Source: Rhexocercosporidium sp. MPI-PUGE-AT-0058 (lineage: Eukaryota > Ascomycota > Leotiomycetes > Helotiales). From it: a stretch of 64,000 nucleotides of DNA. How positions within the stretch are numbered: position 1 is the first letter of the stretch; each line of letters begins with the position of its first letter. The notes below the pieces were generated by a model, which was not told the DNA's origin, ran no database searches, and saw nothing but the letters and a program-made list of their open reading frames with translations. Below are positions 9,494-21,753 of this stretch, piece after piece. Location: the NCBI GenBank assembly GCA_020746875.1, contig JAGTJL010000002.1:3348001-3412000 (forward strand), read 5' to 3'. The translations under genes and the position numbers were made by a program.

Positions 9494-12455
9494 TCAGCTC
9501 TGGGCCAACAAATCCAATTCCGCTCTTAGCTCCCCCAATTGAGGACTAACAGATTCCTTGCTCCGTAGGGTCATGACTGCTCCCTTTTGAGCAATATTAA
9601 TTAGCCTCTCATCAAGCTTCAAGTCTCTAGCTAGGCCAGCCACCAGGACACCGAGGAAAGTATCGCCAACACCATTTACACTAACGACATCTTCCACCAC
9701 CTCGATCGCAGGGAAGAGCCGCATGTAGACACCGCCAATTTCTGTGCTGCCGTTTGCACAGCGAGATAGAATGTACGGTGCTGATTTTGAATCGGTGAGA
9801 CGAGGATCATTCGGCTTGAGCAGCTCGGTCATCAAGACACCTTCTGCGCCAAGCTTGGTGAGTATTGTGGGAATGAAGGGTAGCAATTGAATTGCTTGAA
9901 TGGGAATGCCTTCATCAGTGAGCTTGTGATTAGTGATGGACACGAATCGATCGCGGGCGCCTGAACTTGGAATACCCAGAGCATCAATGGCTTTCCACCA
10001 TGCCTCGGACTCGAAATACTCATGCTTCTTCGCTGCTGCGTGCATGGCTGCTAATTCGTGTTGATTGGGTGTTGCGAGATCGAGAACGTTTTCCGGGAAT
10101 GGCTTCAATGCATTGTTGGTTCCAACGTTATCAAGTTCGAAAATGCCCGCTGATTTGGCGACTGATACGGGCTCGAATGCAACCTTAGCATTCATGCTGT
10201 GATAGTAGGCGAGAAGTGATCTGATATTTGTCTTGTTCCAGTTTGCATCCACCACGGTCCATTTGAGATTTGGCGACGAGCTCATTTTCATTAGGGAGTT
10301 GGGTGATACGTTTGCGAAGATGCTCATGTCTGCCATGGCGAGGACGAGGTCTTTCTTGATATCATTCACAGCAACATATTGAGCCGTTCGGTGGGAAGTC
10401 GCTTGTGCATTAGAGACTTTGGAAGGTAATGTCTCAATTCCAGAGGTGTCGAGACCTTCTTCTCCCAAGGCAGATATGATGGTGTTACCGGCTCTAAATG
10501 AAGTTAAGTAAGGAGTGTTGACAAGGTCAAAGACACACGTACAGATCATCGGCAACGAAGCTCCGTAATTGCACAGAAGAATCCCCACTAGCACGATGCG
10601 CAGCTAGAGCCACGTTGTGACCCACCCCGCCAATTGAGGGAACAATTTTGGCAATATTTGAGGTGTGCAGCTGAGGTGACCCAGAAACAGAAGGGATGCC
10701 AGCTTCTTCTAGCGGAGTGTAATCGCAAGACAGATCAACTGCAACAGACCCAAGAACGTATATCGAATGCTGCAAATAGATTAGCATATTTTGCAGTCTG
10801 AGAAGGCCCTGTTCGAGATGGCGAGGGGAGATGTAGATCACGTACATTCGTGATTGGATCCACTTGCTGGAGAGATGCAGCAGCTCCTTGAAAACCGCTG
10901 GACCAAGGTCGTACGGACGAATCTTCAAGTGGTTTGATTTGCCTCTGGTCTGAAGGCAGATTTGCGAAGCCACCGTAGAACTGCTCTTTCTCTGAAGCAT
11001 TGATTCGATTTTGCGGATCGGCTTTCAAACTTCAACGTCGTAAGCTGATTGGACGGCATTCTCGACATGCTGCATGACTTACCGTGGCAGCTTACCTTTC
11101 GCATCTTTAAGTGCCGCAAGTTCGACCGCAATTCTCGCAGCCATGGCCACATTAGATTCAATCAACGCCTTGTTTGCGGGCAAACTATTTCCTTTGGTAA
11201 GATCCTTGATTCGAGCGAGGATGAAAGGTGTGTTGGCATGCCCATGGAAACCTTGTTCGGCGGCTTCCTTCACAGCTTGATTGATGGCGATGTCGATTTC
11301 AGCTTTAGGAATCGAGAACTCTACTGGGATAGGATTGGCAAAGAGCAGGCCGGAATGCATTGAAGAATGTCCGGTGCGCCAATTGCCTAGAAGTTCTTGT
11401 GCGTCTTACACAGTTAGCTTTCATCCTTACGCCAAAATGGTAACCTCACAGATCATGGAAGCAGCTTCTCTGGGGTTATGGACTACCCCATGGCTCTTGA
11501 TGCCACTGTCTCGAGTATAGAAAGCTGGGAAGTCAATATCGCCTTTCCTCCCATCCGCAAAGGTACAAACGGTAGCTCCTTGGGTTTCGAGAAATTCCAG
11601 GGTCCGAGGAATATCCAAGAAGCTTTTGCAACCACTGCTAACGACTGCGATTGGTGTCCGGCCAAGTTCAGTGAGGTCAGCAGAAATATCCATGCTGTCT
11701 TCACCACCACGATGAACCCCTCCAAGCCCACCAGTTCCGAACACTTTGATACCAGCCCGATGAGCAAGCATCATGGTCCCCGACACAGTGGTACCTCCAT
11801 TGAGCTTCTTGGCAGACATCCCCTGTTTTGGTTAGAAAGACAAGTTCGGAGAGCATTCGGAGAATCTCACCATTCCTAGTATGTACGGAAGATCTCTTCT
11901 GGAGACCTTCATTGTCTCTGGTTTACCAGCCGTTGAAGCAAGCAATGTAATCTCCTCTTTTGTAAGGCCAATTCTGGCTACGCCTTTCAAAATACCAATG
12001 GTCGCGGGTACAGCTCCATGACGGCGCACAATCTCCTCCAACCCCAGGGCAAGAGCCACGTTTTGAGGGTAAGGAAAACCATGGGTGTAGATGGTAGACT
12101 CCAAAGCTACAACTGGATGATTGGTATTCAAAGCGTGCTTGACTTCCTCGGAGACCTTTGAGCACAAACTGTCCGGAAACTGGAACTGAACTCTTTTGTT
12201 GGTTGGATCGTTCCATTCAGTTGACCTCGGCCTCGGGGCGTCGCGAGGGACATATCGCACCGTAGATTCGAACCTGCGAGAAATATGAAACCCCGTACTT
12301 CCCAAAGTTGCTCTAGCAATTCGACCCTGAATCGCATGTAGCTTTCTGTGGTGGTCAGGGGAGAGTGAAAAGCTCCTTGAGTATCGAATCACTGCGCCTG
12401 GACGAACCCCTTTGACACCAGCAAGGGCACCACAAGATACAGGGACAGTTCTCAT
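9494..12455 (-). CDS. Bifunctional pseudouridine-5'-phosphate glycosidase / pseudouridine kinase
   Basis: Six exons (12455-11871, 11822-11450, 11404-11083, 11029-10846, 10769-10543, 10493-9494) give 896 residues; an in-frame ATG at 12503 would add 16. The N-terminal half is a PsuG/IndA-type glycosidase ([58 protein letters not shown]). The C-terminal half is a PfkB/ribokinase-type kinase ([44 protein letters not shown] with the catalytic Asp in GVGDTF). The kinase makes pseudouridine 5'-phosphate and the glycosidase splits it to uracil and ribose 5-phosphate, so the fusion runs the whole degradation route. The same fusion is known in other fungi, including fission yeast. The Arg/Ser-rich N-terminus ([17 protein letters not shown]) resembles a mitochondrial presequence, and PsuG homologs in eukaryotes are often organellar. 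Confidence 0.95.
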
Positions 12456-12941
12456 CCTAGCCTTTGCATCACAGTCAGTGTGATAGGTCAGTTGCAAGTC
12501 CAATGAGAGCAGCTGTTGTTGAACTTCAGGTCATGTCTCAAAGATGGGAGAGATCACGTGTCACAGCTCCCAGCCCACTCAAGCCACAACTTCAGCCCAG
12601 CCACAAACTCAATCTAGACGTCTCCAATCTATTTGATACACCTGCCGTCTCGACCTTACCAGTTCGTTGCTTGCTGCAATCAATTCTCGGGACACCGGCA
12701 ACAGTCTTAACTACAGGTATGCACTCGCCTGACCCGAAAATGCATTGGTGTAAGGGTGCAGGCTCATCATACCATTCCGATACGGGAGAAGTCATCTCCC
12801 TGTCCTGTATGATATCTAATATGATATTTTCATTATTGCTGCCATGTCTGCCAACTTCCCCCCCTCTTTCATGACGTCCCGTCTGTTTCCCTCTTTCCCG
12901 CTCTCCGCTTGCGATCCAAGTTTCTCGGTGAAATAACAAAG
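12456..12941. promoter_or_regulatory. Divergent intergenic region between the pseudouridine enzyme and a GPI protein
   Basis: About 490 bp separate two genes transcribed away from each other, so it must carry both promoters. A pyrimidine-rich stretch just before 12900 lies upstream of the plus-strand start. No specific factor site is claimed. Confidence 0.4.
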
Positions 12942-13823
12942 ATGTTGTTTCTTTTCACTGTCGCTGTTGCGCTCCTGGCGAGGTGTCTCGCCGCGCAGGA
13001 AATCGTCAACGGTCAGGTATTCACGCCTGGAATCGCGGTTGTAGATGCACCCCAGCCTAACACGCCACTTGGTGGAGGTATAACTCGGCCCCCTCCTCTT
13101 TTGCGCTGCAATTGCTGATGATTGCCAGATACTTTGCATGTTGCGCTCGATGTCACTTCCAACGGTCAACTCGAACTACCACCCTACCCCTCCGACCCGG
13201 TATCTGCCATCTACAACATCACAATCTTCCTTTCCAGCTACACGACCGGGAAGAACTTCACAGTATCAAACGGCACAGCCAGCGCAGGAAACGCGAGCTT
13301 GGGAGAGATAATGGCGCAAGAGCCGGGGAGCACAGTGAAGCACGTAAATTGGATCTGGCCGGATTGTTTGGTTGGAGATGGTGCGTCGAGGGATGATGAT
13401 TCTGCTAGAGGAGCTTATAATGTAGGGAATCCGGATTGAAGATGCAAGGGGCGGCTCGCTAATAAGTAGTAGATTTCGATCCGCCAAAACTTCCGGTTGA
13501 ACGGGACGGATATGTACACGATCTTCGACTTGCCTATCAAAGTGACGAACTCGATACCCGGAGACAGCAATCGACCGTCATGCGACTTTCTGAACAATCC
13601 ACTTTTGGATCAGGCGACGTTGAATGCGTCTGCGAACAGCTTTACGAGGATTGCTGGAACCGCAATTGAGGGTAATGATAGGGATGGAAAGGAAAATGGA
13701 CTTGGAGGTACGAAGCCAGATGCTTCATCTAAAGATGGGCTTGGAGGGGCTGGAATGTTGGATTGGAGGACAAGTGTTCATTGTATATGGATTGGAGCTT
13801 TTGTATCCCTGGCTTTGTTGTAA
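12942..13823 (+). CDS. Secreted GPI-anchored surface protein, function unknown
   Basis: Three exons (12942-13077, 13129-13421, 13473-13823) give 259 residues. The introns have donors GTATAA and GTAGGG, branch sites TGCTGATG and CGCTAATA, and AG acceptors. An N-terminal signal peptide (MLFLFTVAVALLARCLAAQ) leads into a beta-rich domain with several N-glycosylation sequons (NIT, NFT, NGT, NAS), then a Gly/Asp/Lys-rich linker (KENGLGGTKPDASSKDGLGG). The C-terminus is short and hydrophobic (CIWIGAFVSLALL) with small residues before it, as expected for GPI attachment. It would sit on the plasma membrane or be moved to the cell wall. The domain resembles uncharacterised fungal surface proteins; no catalytic motif is visible. 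Confidence 0.8.
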
Positions 13824-15062
13824 AGAACAGGTCCTGCGAACATATGTAAACGGCTTTTCGGCTTTGGAATTCATACTTGACAGCTTTTCTCCGAGGATGG
13901 CTACAGGAAAGCTCGGTGGGGCAAAATTATGTCGCATTCAGAATTGTTCTCTTGCTTTTCAGTAGCCGATGATTATTAGTACTGCGTCTTTCCTATGTTT
14001 AAATCTTATACAGATTTTTCTAGCATCAATTATTTAATCAATGAAATGTATCATGGTGCACGCAGCCTGTCGTCGTATCCTGTATCTTATTCTGCAAGCG
14101 TTAACTGCTGGAGCTGTTACTTCCACATTCGCCCGATTCTGAATCCCGAGTCAGTGTGTTAGCAAGATCTGACTTCCAAGTTTTGGGTCGAGGATCTTCT
14201 CTGAGCCTGTGTTAGAGTTGATGGGCGATCATCAACAACGACAAAATTTGACTTCGTTGCATGACTCAGGTAGCTCAGTAGGGGTAGGTAGTCCCGAGCT
14301 ATTTGTGTCGCGCAGCTGTTTTGAACTCTAACCAGGTATTGTCTCTTGGTTAGCGAAGACTTTTTTTTTCTATCCTGCATCAGCTTCCGCGATGTCCCCA
14401 TGAGAGCCGTATCATAACAAAACTTTGACGGCTCGAAAGTACCCTATCCAGGGTTATTCTAGGTCAAAACGGCACAGTGGAAGCATTATTCTAATCTCAA
14501 CTCAATGCTCTGGTGGCACCCGATTTCATTTTCTCTCTCTGGATTTTCTATACAGCTAATAGATTTCATCTGTAAGCCTATGTAACCTCTCGGGGAAATA
14601 GAACATAGCTTCCCATCATTATACGATAGCGTACGGTTCTCGGCCAGTAGCAAGGGGCCGAAACTTCTAAGTTAATGTTCTTGTAGACTCTTTCTTATGA
14701 ATTTGTATCGCCCTCATGAGGCACAGCCCAATGAAGCTAGAGACCTGGCTCCGGCTAGCTACCCCGCGTTGGAGCTAGCACCTCGGCTCAAATCCAACCA
14801 CATGGAAGATCTCAGCCCTGGAATGTGGTGCAAATAGAGTTGAAAGGCCGGTCCGAGTCGATGCGGAGAAGAGCTGGGGCGGCTGGGCGAGCCCCATATC
14901 AATCCTCCTCCCCCTTTCTCTAATTCTCTTATCTTTGCTGGCTTTCTCTTCGTCAACAGAGCATTCAGAGTATCTTCAGCAGTCAGTCCCAACGCTAGCA
15001 AGCACCGCATCATCATTACGACACTCACACCATCTGAACAACAAGAAAATCAGCATCTCAAG
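13824..15062. other. Intergenic region, no gene recognised
   Basis: No supported coding frame. Short open frames (for example 14159-14401 and 14759-15028 on minus) have no domain content. The right end is the promoter and 5' leader of the dehydrogenase gene. Confidence 0.5.
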
Positions 15063-16351
15063 ATGCCTATGCACAATGGATGGCTGCCACGAGAAGGTAC
15101 CTGAGCGCACACCCATGCCACAATACGCGCAACCAACTAACTAGCCTAGGTCTCACAGGTGACCCTATCGGGCGCTTCATCAAAAAGACAGCACTCAACC
15201 CCGCCTTCACACTCGTATTCCTTCTTCTTGCACGATACACCAATAAAGGTTCCGACTTAGCCATCCTGCACGAGACAGCCTTCTCTCGAATCCGCAAACT
15301 GTTCTACTTCGGGCTCGCTCGATGGGCGTCCAACTATCTCGACGCAGGCGTGCTGGATAATTGGACATCTGATATATATGATTGGAACAAGGAGATTGTG
15401 TTGATTACTGGTGGTGCCGGCGGTATCGGTGGCAATGTTGTCAAGTTGTTGGCAGAGAAGGGCATCAAGGTTGTAGTTCTAGATGTTATTCCAATGACTT
15501 TTGAAGCCCGTAAGACTGAGTCCAACGTTGAGACTTACTGCGAAATTACTAACGTATATCTGCAGCATCGAACGTTTACTATTACAAGTGCGATATCACT
15601 TCACCATCCACCATCGCATCCGTTGCGGCCGAAGTTCGCAAAGACGTGGGAGAGCCTACCGTGCTAATCAATAATGCCGGTGTGGCGCGGGGAAAGAATA
15701 TTCTGGACGCAACTGAGAAGGACGTCCGTTTCACATTCGACGTCAACACCCTGGCCCACTACTGGATGGCGAAAGAGTTCGTCCCAGCTATGGTGAAGGC
15801 AAACCACGGCATGATCGTGACAGTTGCATCTTTCGCTGCCTATGTCACAGTCCCCAATATGACCGATTACGCCTCCTCAAAGGCCGCAGCACTGTCATTC
15901 CACGAGGGTTTGACAGCCGAGTTAAAGACTCGCTACGGCGCGCCAAAGGTTCGCACAGTTGTCATCAATCAGGGCTACACCAAGACTCCACTGTTCCAGG
16001 GCTACAACAACGATTCGAAATTCCTGGTACCAGCCCTCGAGCCAGAAACTGTTGCTGAAGCCATTGTCAAGAAGGTCCTCGCAGGCCACAGTGGACAGGT
16101 CATCATTCCTGGATTTGGTTCCACTCTAACTTTCTTGAGAGGACTCCCACATTGGTATCAGTTGAGGTTGAGATCCAAGGGCGAAAATATCATGACAAAG
16201 TGGCATGGCAGACAAGTCATTGATGTTGAGAAGTGGAAGGAGGGCGAGAAGGACAATGGAGAGAGCGCGTAAGTGTATCTTTTGAATGGCCATATGATAG
16301 TACTGACTTAATGATAGCTCGACGGTTCTCGTGCCACCTGCGCAGGAATGA
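15063..16351 (+). CDS. Membrane-associated short-chain dehydrogenase/reductase
   Basis: Four exons (15063-15096, 15150-15509, 15566-16268, 16318-16351) give 376 residues. The frame keeps across all three introns, including a last one with donor GTAAGT and TAG acceptor that replaces an apparent stop at 16270. The Rossmann domain shows the NAD(P)-binding TGGAGGIGGN, the structural NNAG, a Ser-containing VASFAAYVTVP stretch and the catalytic YASSK (YxxxK). An N-terminal hydrophobic segment (NPAFTLVFLLLARY) precedes it, as in the 17-beta-hydroxysteroid dehydrogenase 11/DHRS3/RDH10-like group of lipid-droplet or ER membrane enzymes. The substrate is probably a lipophilic alcohol or ketone; which one cannot be told from sequence. 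Confidence 0.9.
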
Positions 16352-17083
16352 TGGTAGACTTGACACTGCAAATGGTGTCTCTTGAATTGCATCCTATACA
16401 TCTGTACCAACCTCCATATATCGAATATTATAGTACTTGGAATTTCAACGCCATGAAGCCTCGTCTGTCTATTCGTCTGCTGAATGAAACGCTTGTATCG
16501 TGATTAGTGTTGTCTTCTAAACTATGCGAACGTTTCAGCAGCGAAGTTGCCTCCGATGAGCCTAAGTTTCCCAATGTCGATGCGCTTCTTTTCTCTCTTC
16601 CTAGAACATTGTTCCTGTCAATCGACATTCCATTCCCACAACTCTGAACTAGAAATCTTCTCAAGATGAGGCTTGCACAACAAAAGCTGAATGTAAGCGG
16701 CGACCTCGGGTCAGCCGAAAAGGCGGGTAAGCGAAAAGTGGAGAAACACTCGAAAAGCGTACGATGGAGCTCAGCGTGGATGTTACATTTACTCGTGTAC
16801 TCTGGTAGTTAAACATGCGGATGGATGAACTGCCATGTCATGCTATTTTGTGGGTATTTCACAAAAAAGTCGTGATGTTGTCAGAGAACTCGGTAGTGCC
16901 AAGCCAAGGTGCATTCAGCTGAAAGACTGCACATGGAAGGGGGGTAGAAGAAGCACGAAGTCTACTTGGTAGATTGTTGTAACTTGATCGATATAAAGCG
17001 CCACCTGTTCCATCAATTTAAATTCGCCGTCAACCCTCCAGCCCTCTCCTAAAATCACCAAGCTCTCCCCAACATCCCCAACA
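16352..17083. other. Intergenic region upstream of the GH45 gene
   Basis: No gene supported. The last 120 bp are C/T-rich, typical of fungal promoter and 5' leader sequence just before the GH45 start. Confidence 0.5.
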
Positions 17084-17869
17084 ATGATCCCCCCAATTCC
17101 CCAAATCCTCCTCTCATCCACCCTCCTCAACACCACCACCCCATCCTCACCATCCACACAATCCGCAGTAACAACCCGCTACTGGGACTGCTGCAAACCA
17201 TCTTGCGCCTGGCCCGACAAAGCGCAAGTCTCCTCACCCGTCCGAACATGCAACAAGAACGACAAATGGCCCGCCACAGGCGTAGACCCGAACGCGGCTT
17301 CGTCGTGCGATGGAGGCGATGCGTATGCGTGTGGGAATAATGGGCCGTGGGCTGTCAGTGAGGACCTAGCTTATGGGTTTGCGGCTGCGAAGTTGGAAGG
17401 AAAGGGGGAGCGGGATTGGTGTTGTGCGTGTTATGAGTAAGTCACGTTCCTTTTTCTGCCCGACCCAACCCCAACCTCGATATACAGTAAGTGAAGACAA
17501 AGACTTACCGACTGCTTCAGACTCACATTCACAACCACCTCTCTTGCCTCCAAAAAAATGATCGTCCAAGTGTCCAACACCGGCGGCGATCTGGGACCCA
17601 ACCACTTCGACATCGCGATGCCCGGCGGCGGCGTAGGTTGGTTCCCGCAAGGCTGCGCGAAGCAGTTCGATGGTTTGTGGATGGGCGAGCAGTATGGTGG
17701 ATATACGCAGAGGAGTCAGTGTTATAATCTTCCCGAGGGCATGTTTAGAGAGGGGTGCTTGTTTCGCTTTGATTGGTTCATGAATGCGGATAATCCTGCT
17801 GTGACTTTTAGAGAGGTGAGTTGCCCAAAGGGATTGATTGATAGGAGTGGGTGTGGGAGGTGGAGTTAG
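17084..17869 (+). CDS. Endo-beta-1,4-glucanase, glycoside hydrolase family 45
   Basis: Two exons (17084-17436 and 17521-17869) give 233 residues. The family signature TTRYWDCCKPSCAW places the catalytic nucleophile-side Asp at residue 35, and GPNHFDIAMPGGGVGWF carries the second conserved Asp. Twelve or more cysteines match the disulfide-rich single domain of family 45, which cleaves cellulose with inversion. The splice joins CCACYE directly to LTFTTTS, restoring the expected order. The length equals one catalytic domain with no linker and no cellulose-binding module. The N-terminal hydrophobic part (IPQILLSSTLL) is short and weak for a signal peptide, so the true start might differ, but no better upstream ATG was seen. 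Role: plant cell-wall degradation outside the cell. Confidence 0.93.
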
Positions 17870-19548
17870 ATGGATAATGGGTCAGAAGGTATCAGTGTCT
17901 TTGGGCTTTGTGGTGGAGTATGTAATGATGTACTGAAGGCATGACTTATCTTGTCTTTTGGTACAGATGCACCACGAAGAATGTCATATTCGACTTCTGT
18001 CGGGGTCAGATACGAAAGAATTGACATCAAGGAGTAGAATTACTAAGCAGAACTATGTCGTATCAAATAACGCAGCTTTCATCCGTCGCACAAAACTTCT
18101 CCAATCTCTCATGCAGTGCAGCTAGCTCAGTCGTGGTTGTTCTTGACAGGTCCCGCATATTAAAACCCGATTTGCTCGCTAAATCTCAGGGGAAACCTCG
18201 CCACTGTTGACTTTCATCGCCAACCATCTCTTGCTTCTCCCATCGAAAATCTGAAATATTACACACTCCCCAAACACCCCATAGAGAATTTCATTGTTTT
18301 CTAAGAAGTCAGAACTCCTTCGCTCATACCAGTACAGAAACCTCACTATTGACAATCAAGCACCATCCAACCCTACCCCATGACTAGCAACCTTCCACGT
18401 CTCCTCCCACTCATCCACCATCTTCGCGCCGGTCTTTCTTGATTGTACCGTGGATAAACCAAGTGGTACCCGCTCGAAATTCTGTGGTGCGGATAGATAG
18501 ATTTGTAAATTTTGTGTCGTTTCTAAGCGGCGGAGATTGGTTTCTGTGAGGGGTGTTCGTGGAGATGGGGAAGTCTCGGGACAGGAACGGTTGAGAAGTG
18601 TGTGGGAACTGGTTTTGTTAGATGCGGTTGGGGAATAGTGGGTTATAGGAGGTAATGAAGAGGCAGTGAGGGTAGAATTTGACGAACTTGCGAGTGTTGA
18701 TGTGCGACATCTCGGCGCAGAGGTGAGGCACCAAGGGGTGAGTGGTGAGCAGTGAGCTATTCTGCTGAGGTTCTGTATTTGGGAACCTGAATTGAGCAAT
18801 CGGGAGTTTGGTGATTTAATTGTTCAATAGAACTTCTTCTGGCAATATTAGTGTCTCCTTTGAGGATCAATGGAATTTTATATCCTGACCCCCTCCGCCA
18901 ATTTAACCTGTTCGTCCTGCTGAAGTATTCTTGTCAAAAGCCTCATCTTATCTTCCTCCGTCCTTGTGCGAAATAAGGCAAACATTTCTTTTAGTGACCT
19001 GATCACTGATGATAGGGTCTTCCTTTAGTATCCGACAGAAACAAAACAACTAGGACGAGATAGCTCCGGATGTTGATAACGAACCATACTTGCAGGACGC
19101 CGGAGATTCTGAAAATAGACAGGCAGACATTTAGTCCTAGCAAGTTGTAACGTCCTTCGCGGGCGGTGCCGTTCAAGTTAGGATGCTGGATTGTCAAATT
19201 TTGCTAACTCAAAATCATTATTGAAGTTGTTCTTACTAATTGTCAGTGTCAATTTGGTCGTCATTTTTATGCAGGTAGTCGGGCAAGATAAGTGAAGTTT
19301 GAAAAGTATGCTTGATATTCAATTCATTAGAATTCGGAAGAAATTAAAAATGACAATTCAACAGCAACAGAGTTACTTTTAGCGCCCAGCTTGAAGATTC
19401 CGCCATAGCTGCAGCGCAGAGAAAAATAGCGAAACAGAAAGCATCCAGTCTTTCTTCGTGCTAAATCGTACAATGGTTGGAAGGATCAAGTCAGGCGACT
19501 CTACACTGCAACGGAATCCCTCATTTGACCTGCCAGAACCTCGATATC
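17870..19548. other. Intergenic region with one doubtful open frame
   Basis: Apart from the doubtful 147-codon frame listed separately on minus (18356-18799), nothing here is supported. The stretch is AT-rich around 18800-19400. Confidence 0.45.
18356..18799 (-). CDS. Doubtful hypothetical protein, Ser/Thr/Pro-rich
   Basis: An unspliced frame of 147 codons begins at 18799. The first two thirds are low-complexity Ser/Thr/Pro. The last third (from QIYLSAPQNFERVPLG to the end) is more protein-like, with a charged WEETWKVA segment. There is no signal peptide, domain or neighbour that supports it, so it may be chance. Confidence 0.25.
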   Translation of the reverse strand: MLNSGSQIQNLSRIAHCSPLTPWCLTSAPRCRTSTLASSSNSTLTASSLPPITHYSPTASNKTSSHTLLNRSCPETSPSPRTPLTETNLRRLETTQNLQIYLSAPQNFERVPLGLSTVQSRKTGAKMVDEWEETWKVASHGVGLDGA

Positions 19549-21753
19549 CTATTCTACCATTCCATCATCACTATCCATGCGAAGTTCGTCCCCCTGCACA
19601 GGGACTGCACCGTTATCCTGCTGCTGCTCCAAAGCCTGCATCGCCCAATCCCAAGCCGGCGAACCCAGACTCGGAGTTAGTGAGATCTTCAACTCGACAT
19701 TTGCGAAGGCGAAATGGTTTTGAGAACGCTGATGCTGAACAAGGTTGTCTTTCCTGTTGAAGGTTGATGTGCAGCCAGGGTGGTGGCATGAGATTCGAGG
19801 AACGTTTGCAACATCTGGATTCTGTTTGCATGTCCTCTCGTGGCGGCTGCGATTGGACATGTCGCATGTCAATCCGCAGTGTCTGCAATGTGCTTTCCCA
19901 TGTGACAGCGCTTCGGAAGATGAAGGGGTGGGCACCAACGAGGTCAAAGGTGTGGATACCGAGTTTGATGCCGAAGCTTGCGATGGGACTTTGATACTCG
20001 CGCCGTTGGGTAGTGATTTCGAAAACCGAGGTGCGAGTGGCGGTCTTGGCCTAGCCTGCCTTTTTATAATATGCAACCTATCAGTTAGTTGATTGCTATT
20101 TGGAATCAGCGGATGATACGACAGGTGGTTGGGAGAATTAATAAAAACTCACTTGTTCATCGCTGGATTCGAAAGGTAAGAACCAGGCTTCACATAATTA
20201 TCAAAGCTCACGCCGGCGGTGTCACTACGCCGGGCGTTTGAGCTGATATCACTCCGATATGCTTGCTCTTGCGACGAAGACATCGGGAACGATTCGAAAG
20301 ATTCGGGCTCATCAAATATCATAGAGTCTTTTCCAAGGAAGGAAGTGTGGTCGAAGCTAGAGGGATTGGAGTTGTAGCTTGCCAGTGAGCTCTGCCCTGA
20401 TGATGTGGACGAGAAGCTCGAGAACATGGACGGGACGACGCTTGGGTCGGAATTTGAGGCGCTATCATTTCGAGTTGAGCGAGCCAAAGAATTGCATGCA
20501 AGTCGTGCTAGGTCATCAGCGTCGTGAGTAGAGATATTATCGTCAACCATTTTCTCACTGTCGTAGTAGAAACTCAGGGGTGGAGCTGTGGATTGATTTG
20601 GATGGTGCTCATGTTGATGTTGCCATGCTGGTATTGCCATTATATCAGAGCAAGTGTGGAATCCTCCAAAGTCGCCCCTCCCAACCGGCGAGGATAATGA
20701 CCAGGTCGAGTCGGTTGCATGAGGTCGAGGGTGTCCCCAGGGTCTCTCTCCAGCACAGAGTTCTGCCGGCCCTGTCTGGTCTAACATTGTTTCCAACAAC
20801 GATGACTCTGACAAATCCTGATATTCGGAATGAACTGCCAGATGTGACGGTGGGTTGTTGTGTCTTTGAAGGACGGGTAAGACGTAGTGAACATCCCTTG
20901 TGTCTTGGGTAATCGCATCTCTGAAGCCCCCTTGCTCAAAACCAGCTGTAGTATTGTTCTCATATGATTCCAATGAGGTGAAAAGTTCCCTGTGAACGGG
21001 ATGGGTCAATCGATAAGTGGAAATTGGTGTCGAGTAGAGTTCTGATGGGGCGGCGTACGCTTCCAATTCGTTATTTGTCATTGAGGCACCGCGGATACCT
21101 GGGCTCGTCTCCACTAGATACTCGTGGTCCCTTGGGGTAGGTTCTTGGTGGGCTGTATTCGCATCCCAGGGTGTTTCCATTGGAAAGCTCTCTTCGGGAA
21201 CAAATTCCTTTTCGAGGTACAACTGCGAGGCCTGTTTTGGTTTCGAACGTCGTCCAGACAAGTGTCGCTTCACTGATTCAAAGGAAGAGCTCACGGCGCT
21301 TACAAATCCACCCTTCAACTCCTGGCATCCATCGGAATCACATTTCCCGACTTTGACTGGCACTCCAGTTTCGATGCACCTGTAGAGACCTTTAGAAAGA
21401 GATCCGCAGCTCTTCAAATGCAAGTGCATATATTCTGGCGCAGGAAAACGTTGTTCGCAGCCAATCATGGGGCATGCACGGCGCTGTTCATCGGAGATGA
21501 AGCGGTTGGCATTGCGGTCAATTGCTATCCAAGCACGAAGCCGGCACTGAGATCCCTTGCGCCGGGGGGCTTTGCAGATACTGGACGATGCTATCAGTGT
21601 TGGATAATAAAAGAGTAGTGTTGCACACAAACCCTGATGAGCTTCCGGCGTTCTCGGTGCTCCAACTGCTCTGAGATGTCGTAGGACTATGCGGCTCAAG
21701 CTCATAGCAAGCTTCAGCGAGACCTTCCTGGCCAAGCGTTGATATTCGTTCAT
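19549..21753 (-). CDS. C2H2-type zinc-finger protein, probable transcription factor
   Basis: Exons 21753-20153 and 20077-19549 give 709 residues; the intron has donor GTGAGT, an ACTAACTGATAG end and restores frame (NPAMN-K-LHIIKRQ). Zinc-binding elements sit at both ends: CPMIGCEQRFPAPEYMHLHL near residue 94, HCRHCGLTCDMSNRSRHERTC near residue 596, and a canonical finger CHHPGCTSTFNRKDNLVQHQ near residue 630. The long middle is disordered and rich in Ser, Asp and Glu, typical of fungal regulators. A 42 bp piece starting GTTTGT and ending CTGATAG (about 21590-21640) could be a further in-frame intron, removing 14 residues without changing frame. An alternative start at 21790 lies in another frame. 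It is likely nuclear; targets are unknown. Confidence 0.78.

Noticed and set aside
12261..12280. GATTCGAACC-like word resembling a tRNA T-arm on plus
   Set aside because: It lies inside the coding sequence of the pseudouridine enzyme and no cloverleaf can be formed around it.
20580..20912. 110-codon plus frame opposite the C2H2 gene
   Set aside because: Antisense shadow of the long disordered region of the zinc-finger protein.
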